From Pampus argenteus (taxonomy: Eukaryota; Chordata; Actinopteri; Scombriformes; Stromateidae), in contig CM072879.1 in assembly GCA_036937835.1 (NCBI GenBank), positions 19,560,001 through 19,624,000 of the forward strand: a stretch of DNA of 64,000 bases, read 5' to 3'. Both the position numbers and the translations under genes were made by a program. Positions 41,901 to 54,771 of the stretch are shown here, piece after piece. The first letter of the stretch is position 1. Each line of letters starts with the position of its first letter. The notes beneath the pieces were generated by a model that saw only the letters and a list, made by a program, of their open reading frames with translations, ran no database searches and had not been told where the DNA came from.

Positions 41901-44900
41901 TTCCATAAGAAGATCATTCAGAAGAGTCAAAGGAGGACTCAGTTTTCATAATAGAATAAAGTTTCTGTGAGTTGAATTAGTCTGTCAGAAAGATATTAAA
42001 TCCAGAGGAGTTATCGCTCAGATGACAGCTGGGACAGAAAGCAGAGCTAATGGCAGCTAAGAAGTCTTTTATTTAAAGGAACGTGTGATTTTCCATTTGT
42101 AGCCCGTTCTGTTCCTGTTGAACTATGATAGATTCAAATCCTCCGAGGATCCCTTCAGCCGTGGGAAACGTGAGACCTTTCAGGTCTAAAATCTCGGCTG
42201 CTTCTGCCTGTTTCTCTTTTCTCACATTTTAAAAATGCTAAAATCCTCCCATCACTCTCTTCTCTCTCCATTTACGAGCTGAATCCTGCAGATTACCCCG
42301 GCTCTTCTGGCTCATTTTCCCTCTTCACCTTCTGTGCTCGTTTACCAGTAAAAAACTAATCATCCTCTCCAGGTTCAGCCGCACACGCCCCTCATATGTT
42401 CAAATCCCCACCTCATGACAAAATTACCATCAGCCTCTGAGCTTTTTCTCCCACCATGTCTTCACGCTTCAGGCCCAACAGAAACTGATGATCCGATGGT
42501 GCTTTTAGACCGCAGCAGCTCAGGAAGTCTGAACTTTGACTTTCAGGTTTGTTTCAGTTTAGTTTATGGTCATTCAGATCATAATTACGAGGAGCCAAGT
42601 GGGAAAAACAAGCCTGTCTTATAGAAATGATGTTCATATATGACTGAACATATTTGGTAGAATATACATTAAAAGTGATTTGATTTACATGACTGTAAAC
42701 TATAACTGTTGCTTTACTATATATACTATAACACAACAAACATATTGTTAGAATATCTTTCAAATTATTAAATCATCACACTTTTCTCTTCACAGAGTAT
42801 CTTATCAACAAATAGTCAATTAACTAATTAATTAAAGTCCCTACATGTTATTATTATTTAAATTATTCTACTTCCTGTGTCAGACCCAATCATCCCTCAT
42901 AGGCTCAAGTCCCCAGATTACACTGACTCCCTTTGTCACGTCATCTATCTTCACTCTAGAAACCCCGATCATCGGCTCCTCCCCGGGCGATCGTCTCATC
43001 CCTCACTCGCTAACGGGGAGAATTCATCATCGCCAGGTGTCGGAGGCCTCGCCGTTTAAAACGCGGAGAACGTCGTTAGCGTCAGCTAATGTGTGTAATG
43101 CGCTGCGCAGGGAGACATGACGGGACAGAGTGGTAAGATGAATCACTTGAATTTCCTCCTCGCTGAAAGTCGAGTGTGTCGTGTGATGCACTTGGCAGCA
43201 AAGGGAACCATTCGCCTCTGTTGGTGCCTTCAGTCACACTTAACAAAAGGAGAAAAGATCCACATTAAAAAACACTGATGTTGTTGAAACAGGCTGCTCC
43301 CTCTTTCTTCGTCTTCTGAAATTGTCATTGAGTGTAATAATCTGCGGAGGGACACAGGAAAGCACCTGAACATCGATTCTCTTCCGTACTGAGAATCTCA
43401 ACACGTCCTCAAAGACTCCCAGAGTGACATACGTGACCCACTGCAGCATTGACACCGTCACAAGCCAGCGTTTAACGATAACAAAGCTGTGGTTCAGTTC
43501 ACGTCTGGTTCTGGTTTTAGACACAGAAACCACTGGTTTGTGGTTCTGCAACCTCTGTTGTCATGACAACAGCAAACATCATGGTTGGCAACGGGAAGCA
43601 AACAGCTTTTATCCACTTATTGTCATCTAACTATCTAACAAACCAAACCGCCTCGTCCTCATGGAGTCACACACAACCGTTTTAGAGAATGGAGGCACGA
43701 AAAATATATATTTGTGTCCAAAGATGCTTTCTGAGACTTTTTCTGAAACAACTATTATTAAATCAAGCCAGCCATCATATTGAGATATTAAATTAACGTT
43801 TTGCTCCTTGTTTCTGCAGAGTTAAAACTCGCTGATAAAAATGAATCTTTATAGAGTCGTACCCGACCAATCGTAGCCTGCCGTCGACCTGCGTGATGTC
43901 ATCAGAAGGAGGCGGGGCTTTGTTCTTTAAACCATCTACATCACTCAATCAATTATCATGCTAAATTTAGATCCCTCATCTAATAAAGAAGCCAGACATT
44001 GAGGGATGAAAACTGAAATATATCTTTTTGAAGCAATTCAACTTCACAGTTTTCTTTTTTTAATTGAAGTTTCCATCCTTCAATCCGCCTTTCCTGTCCT
44101 GTCCTTTTTTTCCCCAACTCATTTCTCCCTAAGCAAGAGTTTCTCAGCACAAATCCACTAATCCTTTGCTGTGTGTGTCTGCTACAGTACAGTTATACTG
44201 GAGATCACAGAGCCAGGATGTCAGACTGTGTCGGAGCGTCAGGAGCTCGGCAGCTTCTCATCTCAACACTCAAACGTCACAGGGTTGGATTTTTTTTTTT
44301 CAGGTTATTTGCTCCTGATATAACAAATGTCTCCTGGAGAACAATGACGTCTGATGAAAAATAGGAAGAAACTTATTGTAGCTTCTTTTACCCTTCATGA
44401 CATGAAATTATGGGCTTTCTTTTAAAGAAGGGTACATGTAGAACAGACATGAATGAGCCTCTGAGTTACTGTGAATGAATCAGACAAGAAGAAGTGATAA
44501 TCCTTCATTACGCAGCATCGCTCACTGACGTCTGGACCTGACTGATGGCTTCCTGTCAGATGTTCGGTTTACTTGCACCAGTAACGTAGAGTATTTGTGT
44601 CTTTTCTGGAGCGTTAACGTGCTTTAAGATGCTGCTGGTGTAGGCATGTGAGTGTCTCCCTCTCTGGTTAATCTCCACACTCCCACGCTGGTGTGTGTGG
44701 GATTAAATAGAAAACAGAAGACGTGGATGTTCTGACGCGCATCACACGCTGTCAGCTACAATAACTTAACAAATGCATCTCTGGCATCCTATAGAAAATG
44801 AATAGGGTCAAAATAGTGCTGGGCGACATGGACAAAGTCATATATCATGATGTTTTTGACCATATATGTCCATTTTATAGATAGAAAACCAGGAAAATGA

Positions 44901-47900
44901 GGAGAAGCGAACAGAATTAATGACGTATAACTGAATCAGACTTACGCGTTCGTCCCATTTGACCTGCTGCCGGTCCGTCTCCGTCCAGGTAAACAGGTGT
45001 GATGGTGACTTTGTACTCGGTATCTGACAGCAGAGGCTGCAGAACCAGACTGTTATGACCCGTTGGCACCGTCCTCTGAAGGAAACAAGAAACAAACGAG
45101 TTTTAAAACCGTCTTCGGGATGTAGCAGCACACACAGCAGGAGACGCAGAAACTGACTGAACTGAAATAATGACTTGGAGCAGGTGGAAAATTAAGAAAA
45201 ATTAAGACTTTATAGGCAGGAGTCAGATATGGATGATACCCCCCCTTGTTTAATTGGATCTCATTAGTTTAATTAATGTTACAGTGCACACACACTGTGA
45301 GATCAAACAGTGGAAGGTTACATGCTGCTGGCAGATGTTGTAACAGCAGGACTGTCTGACTGTTGGGCTCCAAACTCTGCAGGACAAACTCAAGCTGGCA
45401 GCTTTAATACGAACTTCCACTTCAGACACAGAATTCCTCTTTAATATCTTATTACATGAAAACTTGAAAAAGCAAATGTAGAAAGAAGAGCAGCAATTAG
45501 CCTTTAGGTGGAGGTGAAGGTGTGAGAGTTGCTGCAGAGGTTCATTGATTCCTGATGTCTGTGAACCTGGCTCACCTGGGTCCACCAGCATAGCCCACTA
45601 TCACTAATCAATTAGTCAATCAGCAGAAAATCAATCTGCAACTAATGCTTTTAATAACCATGTAATCATTTTAAGAACTTTTTGCGTGACAAATGACAAA
45701 CAATCTCTAGTTATGGTTGTTTAGTTCTTGGTAGAAGAAATCGTCTAATATCTTCTAAAGGTTGAGCTGTATGTGTGCATGTAGACGACCTCCTCCAGTC
45801 CTTAGGTCTTCGTCTGTCTGTCCGTCACACCTTTCACATTCTGAGCATGTATAGTCTCGTCTGATTCTTCCACTTCCCCCCACCGAAAGAAAAAAAACAT
45901 TTTCTCAAACGTGTCAGTCAGACAAACACTGCAGGCCTTGACAAATCAATTTCAGCCCAGTCTGATGAAAAAGGCAGCAAGTCTCTAAACTGTCACTGTG
46001 CCGCAACCGTAGGAAGAAATTACCTCCAGCTACACTCCTTTTTTCACTCCACCACTTTGTAAATGCAAACAAGGTTTCATAAAGTATTTATAGGATTCAC
46101 AAACCCAATCTAGTTTCAACAGAGTCTCTGTTCAGGCCCAGAATATTAAGTTTGATCCATCTAAGACGTCACTGGAGCTACAAGGCTTGAAGGCAAAGCT
46201 GCACGGGGAACACAGTCGAGCACACAGGTGACACGAGTTTATTTAAGGTGACTACGCTGCACAGAGGTGTCGCCCCGAGAGGGAAACCTGACCCTTTATG
46301 TAAATGAACCACGGGGGGTGAAACACACATATGAGACCATGTCAGGTCCAGTTAGACTGAGTCCAGGTCAAACCCAGCGGGACTCCTTTACATGTTCAAC
46401 ATTAAACACCTTAAAACACTGCGAACATCGTTGGACTCGTTTAACTTTAATTAACTCAGCTCTACAGACTGGGATGTGCTATGTTAGTAGTGGCTAATGT
46501 TGGGCTCAGCTGGACCATATCTGAACACTGATAGGCCAAAAGCTGCGGTCGAAAGCTCTGAAAAGCTCTGAAAAGCTCTGAAAAAGCTCTAAAAAGCTCT
46601 GAAAAGCTCTAAAAAGCTCATCAATTTATGTATAAAAAGTCCTCCAGTGTAAAAGAAGGGATCATTATGTTGGAATAAAAAGAAAACCTGAAGACAGGAG
46701 TTGATGATGATGGATGTTTGGCCTCAACGTATAAAAACCACGATGCCCAAAACTTTTTAATTCTCACCTCCTGGAAAAACATGTTGTTTTTTTTTGCTGA
46801 GCAATAATATCCAAAACTCTGTTTGCACACAGTGGAATTGATCTTGATGCCTGGCAGCTTTGGCTTATTGGACACTGAATGAAGCAGCGCGGGGAAATAA
46901 CAGAGCAGCATCACAGCTGTGTGCGGACAGATGGCTGCAGAGTCGAGTCACCTCACAGCTCTGGTGTAGAAACATCAACACATCTGTTAAAACACTGATA
47001 AGAATCCTTTAAATAGACGCAACCATCAACTTCTGCATTTAGAGTTTGTAGAAAGAGTTTGAACTTTCCAGTAAAGCTGCAGTTTGAACTGTGACCACTA
47101 GGGGGCAGAATGACAGACACGTTTTGTCTTTTAATGTTCTCTCTACGCCGGATGTGACATCTGCAGCTCGTGACCACAGCGATAACGTGGATGACACGTG
47201 TTAGCATACATACAGCGGAGCGAGAAGGCCACTCGGGTATTTTTTACCTGGCTGAGACATTAAAAACTCCAAATGGATCCATTGTGACAGCAGCCACACA
47301 GCCAGGCATCAAATATGAATCTTTTACGATGCTGCTTTTAATCATTTTGCATTATATTGCTGCATAAAACCAGAGGTTTCATTAAATTTGATATGATTTG
47401 GTTAATACTCCTGAGGAAACGTCTCCAGTTTAGTTATTAGCGGTTTCAGATAAGGTGGGATAATAACCAACAAACGGAAACAAATGACTTATTTCCCTGT
47501 TTTTTTAGTGGCTAGCGTCTCTTTCTGGGCAGCAACAACCTGCAGAGTGAAACTTGCTTTGAACTAATCAGGAGAAGAAGGCTGCCAGTTTCTTCCCCAG
47601 CAGATAGACATCTAAATAGTGGCTATTGAGTGAAGCACTTGGTGATTCATAACCTGACCGGATTGCCAAACAGAGCCTGCAGCTGTCCACACTTTGATAA
47701 GAGATCTCATTTAACGAGCTGCTGGTGTGAGCAGCTGGCGGCTCTTTATTGTCAGGGTGAAAAGGCTGATGTGGGACCTGTGGTCAGAGTCGGCCGCTGA
47801 GACGCAGCCGCGTCCAGCGTGGTGATAAGAGTGTAAAATATAAAGATGTTTTGACATATTTTACATTTACGAACTTGAAATACTGCTGACGCCTCACCGT

Positions 47901-50900
47901 GGAGCTTTACTTACTCAAATACTGCACTGAAGCACAGTTTAGAGGTGCTTTTGATGCTATTTCATACTTCATTATTTATGTGACAGCGTTCACTTTTCAG
48001 ATTAAGCTTTTACACGAAGGAAAACACGATACGAGGAGCAACGTGTTCGATAAAACCAGTGTTTGTGAAAACATCAGCGTGTAGTTGAGTCTTTTTGTCA
48101 TATTTCAGATGTCGATCTGCAGAGTTTCATTTGAATAAATGTTCAATCCTTAAAGAGGATCAATAATCTCATATAATACCAACAAATTAACGTCCTGCCT
48201 CGAGTAACTCGCTGCTCACACACTGATGCTTCAGTATTAATATTATACTGTCATATAGAATAATGATATTATAATAAAAGGTGTCTGTTAGGTTCAGTGA
48301 GGTTTTACAGCTGAGAGCTGAGAGTGAGTCACACACTGACACCTCGATACGCTGTTATTATAAAGATTAACGATTATAGCTGCTTCAAATAAGGGATAAA
48401 GTGAATAATCCTTCCACCACTTAAAATAAAGGATTCAAGGATGCAGAAATCATGCAACTTTAATGCTGCAGATGTCTTAATTACCACATAAAGGTTACAA
48501 CAAGAAGACGACTAATGAGAAGAAATTAAATATTTTCTCAGATGTAAACCGTGTTGAGATGTAAAACTATTTCAGGTGTGTTTCTGTTTAACTCAGAGTT
48601 AATGGATGACCTGTTGGGTGTCATTGTACCGGAGGAACCGACCGGAGACGTCTCTGGTTTAATTCTGGCATCTGTTGAGCATCTTAACGTTTGTTAACCA
48701 CACGTCTCACGCTAACACAAACACAGAAAAGTTTCCACCAAACAGAAACTATGATGCGTGTTTGCTTCGTGTGTCTTCAGCTCTCACTCGGTGTGTGTGT
48801 TGTGGCTCATTAGTGTGAAGACTTGAACGTGTCTCTGTCTGTCTTTGAAGACCCGCCACTGTTTTCATCATCGTCTCTCTCCGACTCTGAACGGCAGCCA
48901 GTCAACTTCAACACCATCTTCAGTCTTTAAATCTGACGGATGTCATCGTGTTCATCAGTAATCTCTGTCTTCAATCACTTCCATCACACCCAAATATTTT
49001 ACCATCCAAATTACATAAAGTATAGTAACTTTCCATTGACTCCAGTTATTTCACTATTATTATAACCTGAGAAGACTTATTTAACATAAACTGGTTTAAG
49101 AAAGTTACTGTTGATGTTTTTATTCTTTTAGTTTGGACTATAAATCAGCAGTGAGATACTTTATAATACAGCTGCCATCATCCATGAAGGAGTCCCAAAC
49201 TTCTCTGTTACAGACAGGAGATGAATGTCTGATGCTCACAAGACTTTAAAATAAAACTTAAATAATATCGACTGTCCGAACGTCTTCAGTCGTAACTCTT
49301 ACCGTCTCCTCCGCTCGGTCTCCCCTGGCGCTGATGTAGTTCAGTCGATAATGTCGGACGTTCCTGGAGTCGACCGGCTGCCAGGACACGCGCATGCTGA
49401 AGGTGGTCTCCTCATCAATCCTCATGTTCTTCACCCCGTAACGAGGAGCTGGAGCATCACAGAGAGCAACAAGCACACTTCAATTAAAGAATTGTGTTTT
49501 GTGCTGCTTTCTGTTTGTCATGTTACACTAACAAAGTGATCATTTTAACGGTTGGTGTGTGTAAAGCGGCTGTGAAGATATTAAAGACTGAATTCAGATC
49601 CTCAATGAATCAGCAACAAATTATTTTCCACAACTGAAAAAAGAAGGATGAAATGAAATAACTGGAGACAAATATCTACCTGCTGTGGTGGTGGTTGTCG
49701 TAGCGACGGTGGTTGTTCGTTCAACTGAAAATGAATGAAAACGTTTCATAAAGAACTTAAAGGATCATTTGATGTTGTTCCTGAAATCTTCTTCAGATCA
49801 GAAAACAGACGTGAAGAAAGATGAAACTAGTAGTGTAGTAAGATCTGATTTACTGGTGGTCTCGATGAGGATCACTTCATCACTCTCCACCTCGTTCTTG
49901 TAGATGGCGGCCAGCAGGACTTCGTATTCAGTGAAGGGGCTGAGTCCTTTTATCACGTAGCTGTTTGTGTATCCGTTCACCAGAGCCTGAAACAGAGGAA
50001 GCGGCATCAGATACACACAGGAAAAAACACAAATCTAAAAGATGTACACACACACACACACACACACACACCTCCTCGCTATCTCCTCCATCAGTGGCCG
50101 TCCAGGTGAGTCGGTACATCACCACATCAGAGGCCGGGTGTTGCCATGACACCCTGAAGCTGTCTGTGGAGACGTCACTGCTCCTCAGATCCAGCGGGTC
50201 AGGGACGACCTCTACACACACACACACACACACACACAGTTATGGTATTTATGGTATCAATAGGTTGGGTAGATGCTGTAACATCTGACATCCAACAGCC
50301 AACATCATGTTAAATTCATTAAACATTATTATTCTAATAAAGATGATTTTAGTTACTTGTGGTGAAGCTGTCAGTCACAGGCTCAGCTTGTCCCTCATTG
50401 TAAACAGCAAACACACCAACTGTGTACTCCGTCGAGGACGTCAAGTTTTTTATCAACCAGGTCGTCACACGGCCAACATCCACCTGGAGACACATGACCA
50501 AAGTAATGAGACATAATATACCATATGATACCGTATGATAATATACCACATGATACCATATGATAATATACCACATGATACCATATGATAATATACCATA
50601 TGATACCGTAGGATAATGTACCATATGATACCATAATGATAATATACCATATGATAATATACCATACGATACCGTATGATAATATACCATACGATACCGT
50701 ATACCATATGATAATATACCATATGATACCATATGATACCGTATGATAATATACCATATGATACCGTATGATAATATACCATATGATAATATACCATACG
50801 ATACCATATGATACCGTATGATAATATACCATACGATACCGTATGATAATATACCATATGATACCGTATGATAATATACCATATGATACCGTATGATAAT

Positions 50901-52020
50901 ATACCATATGATAATATACCATACGATACCATATGATACCGTATGATAATATACCATACGATACCGTATGATACCGTATGATAATATACCATACGATACC
51001 GTATGATAATATACCATATGATAATATACCATATGATACCGTATGATAATATACCATACGATACCGTATGATACCATATGATAATATACCATATGATAAT
51101 ATACCATACGATACCGTATGATAATATACCATATGATACCATATGATAATATACCATACGATACCGTATGATACCATATGATAATATACCATATGATACC
51201 ATATGATACCGTATGATAATATACCATATGATACCGTATGATAATATACCATATGATACAATATGATACCGTATGATAATATACCATATGATAATATACC
51301 ATATGATACCGTATGATAATATACCATTCCACTGAATCAAACCATCACTCTCCTCTCACCTCATTGGTCTGGACTCCGTTGGTCTTGACGTACATGACGC
51401 GGTAGCTGATGACCTTCCTGGAAGGAGATTCCCAGGTGAGCCGAGCAGAGCTGTGGTCCACCTCCGAGAAACGCAGGTTCCTTGCCGGCATCAGTGGTAC
51501 TGAAATATGAAGCAGGAAGTAAACATCTAACTCATGATTTTTATTCACGCCACTCTGCTTTGATGACCTGGACAAACAGAGACTTTTCTAAACTAAAAAC
51601 TACTGAATGTGTCTCTTTATGCTTCATATTATTAAATTAGGTTTCTGTTGTCCTGTCATATAAATATTAATAAAATAATAATAATTTAATTTATTGATAA
51701 TTTATATTTTATTATTATAATTCCCTCTAATACCTAATAATAATATTTTATTATTATTTATTTATTTATTTTTTCTAGTTAATGTTTGTGTGTTTAAGTT
51801 AACGTCTGGTTCTATTTGTGTTGTCAGGGAGGATGCAAAGTAAGAATTTCATTGTTCAGTGTGACTGTTGACTGTGTGAAGCTAATAACCAAACTGTATA
51901 AGTTATCTTAATTAGTACCTCACTGTCTAATCAATTAAACTATTTACTACAACCCTCGTTTATTGATGTCAGCGGAGGAAACAAACACAAATAAACCTCA
52001 TTGAGCTTCGATAAGATCAG

Positions 52021-52054
<34 letters not shown>

Positions 52055-54498
52055 GTTGAACCAGGGTAATTGGACTCCAACATTTTAATTATAAAGTGGA
52101 CAGTGAATCCTTCATTCTTCCTCTCTGTCTCTCGCCCACAGAGGTACCGAACAGTCCCTCAACCTCTTTCTCGTTTTAATTCAGTCGAGGAATCTGATTC
52201 ACTCCCGGTGGCTCTTTTTTTTTTTTTTAAATGATTGTACCCACCATTGCTTCACCTCAATTATACCGAGGGTCAGAATAAAGACAATGGAGCTGATACA
52301 GAAAGACAGAGAAGCAGAGTCTGTCTCTGCTTTTACTGTAGGTCATGAAGGGTCGGCGCAGGAGCGAGCAGGGTGGGAAATTAAAAAGTTATAGAGCGCT
52401 TAGTCCCCAAAGTTTCTAAATGTATGTATCAGTCTAAAAATATCACATTCACACAGATGTCGGATGTCACTGCAGATAAACAGGAGGGCCAGAAATGTCT
52501 CTGCAACTGGCAGCTTTACAGAAAAACAATGTAAAAAGTTTTTCTAATGAACACTTTACTCTGAGAAAGCTTTTATTCATTCAAGTTCAAGAAGAAAGAT
52601 GTACGACTACACGTAGTTCAGTTACGAGTTTCATTATAACCTGCAGTAGATACATATTTTGAGAGTAGTTAAGATGTAGTTTTGCAGTATTTTCCCGACA
52701 CGGCCGAATTTATGAATAAAATACCTTAACATCAGCTGTAACTCTCACTGAGACGTCAACTCACAAAGTTCATACTGCTGTAAAGCTGCTTGTATACGTA
52801 TACGTAATATATATTTGTATATTTAATTTTAAATTGTCTTTTTAAAACGTGTGGTTGTTGTTTACTGCAGAGGTCATTAAAGCCAAACAATAAATGAATG
52901 AAAAGTTAAATAACTGGATGAAATGAGGGATGAGAGGCTCATGAATGATGATGAAAACACATTAAAATCACAGATGCACCGCCTGTTGTAGCAGCCAACA
53001 ACAAACGCCGACTTTTAATCAGCGCAGGGCCGATAAACTAAAATCATATTTGTTTTTGATAAATGTCCTAATGTCTCAGAATGGCATGAACCCATCTTCA
53101 CTGCAGGCTGAATCTCTGACAGACGGCAACTAATCAGCAGAAACAGGATCAGATTTAAAGCTCAAATCCTCCATAAACAACAGCCGGCGGCGTCCTTATC
53201 TGACCTGCATTCAAAGCCTTACATGCATCATAAATATATAAACATGCCCTGACTTAAAGCCACACCCCGCAGACCTTAAAGAAGACTTCATAAAACACTA
53301 ATTACTGAGCGTGGTAGGGATTTGGGGAAGGCGGAGGGGGGAGGCACTCTCGTCAAGTCTACAAAACCCTTAAAAATGAAAGTGTGAGCTAGAAAAAAAA
53401 CAGCCCTGTGAGGAGAAGCTGCGAGCTGACGGCATGTAGTGATTTTGGCATCGCCGGTTGCCATTTTGTCGAAGGGGCAGAAAAAACATGCCGAGACGTG
53501 ACTTGAACGTGATGCAGCTGTCCAGGAAAAGCAAGAAACTGCAGGAAAACAAGTGCAGCAGCTGATTTCACTGATTACAACAACATGAAGCACAGAGTGA
53601 GAGCTAATCAGAGAAATGAGCTGCAGGCGTTCGCTTGGAGCGAGAAGCTGGTTCCTGTTTACGGAGTCGACTCAGGAGCTTCAACAACTGCAGAAGAACT
53701 TTATTAACAACTCATCTCTACGCAACAACTAGTTCGTTTGATGGTTTTTATTTAGTGACGTGTGAATCTGCACAAACTAAAAGTAAGAATGACTGCGTGG
53801 TTCTTTATTCTACCAACGTCCTGCAGGAAATGAATGAAAAGAGCAGCGGCCGAAGATCATAAAGTCTGTCAGGAATTTAATGAAAGTGAATTTCATCAAC
53901 AGTCAGTGAAGCTCGTTGACGTTTTTAGTGATTCGCAGATTTACAGAGTGACTCGGTTAGGTTGAGTTTCTGTCAAATCGGGACATTTTGGAGCGAGAGA
54001 AGAAGGTTCAGTTTGAAGACTCGCTTTTAGATTTCAGATTTAATAAATAAAGAAAATATCGGTGTTGAAGTCTGGGACAGTAAACATTTATGATCAATAT
54101 AATCAATACTTTCCTGTACAGTACAGGACAAGTACAAATTCTTCTTCAGATGGGAAGAGATTACGTCATAAAACTTGTGGTAGAAGAGAAAAAAAAACAT
54201 TTTCAGAAATGAAAATGAAAGAAGACGTTGAAGCGCTGCGTATGTGTGAGCAGATTACATGAAGCAGGAAAATATGTGTGATTATGTTTGCGGCTCATAA
54301 TTGAAAATCGCCCTCACACACTCGTAGCTCATGTCCTCTGCACTCACTGCGCATCCATCTGTACAAGCTGCTGAACCGTGAAGCTGAGTCTTAATGAGCT
54401 GGATGACATCCACATTATCATCACATTTTTATGGTTGTATGATCTTGATCTATAATAAAGTTAAGGGACGTCATGTTGTGTTAAACAACTGAAGCCTG

Positions 54499-54534
<36 letters not shown>

Positions 54535-54712
54535 CCTGATATGCATGCGTGTGGCCTGCTCACCACACTGTTTACTACACCGTATGACACACGTTAACAC
54601 AGCTGTTAGCTTGCTGCTAACACTCAAACAGACCCTATTAGAGAACCATCTGCAACCTCGGCTCCTACTGCTGCAGTGGGAGACGGGAACTGTGCTGGTA
54701 ATAGTGTTTAGT

Positions 54713-54771
<59 letters not shown>

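Noticed and set aside
46621..46914. 97-codon minus-strand frame that looks less repetitive than most
   Set aside because: No recognisable family and it lies within a collagen intron; likely chance or a mobile-element relic.
50349..51340. Three Tyr/Ile-rich frames of 291-327 codons
   Set aside because: Repeat translation; only the last 42 codons of the longest coincide with a true col14a1 exon (50357-50483).
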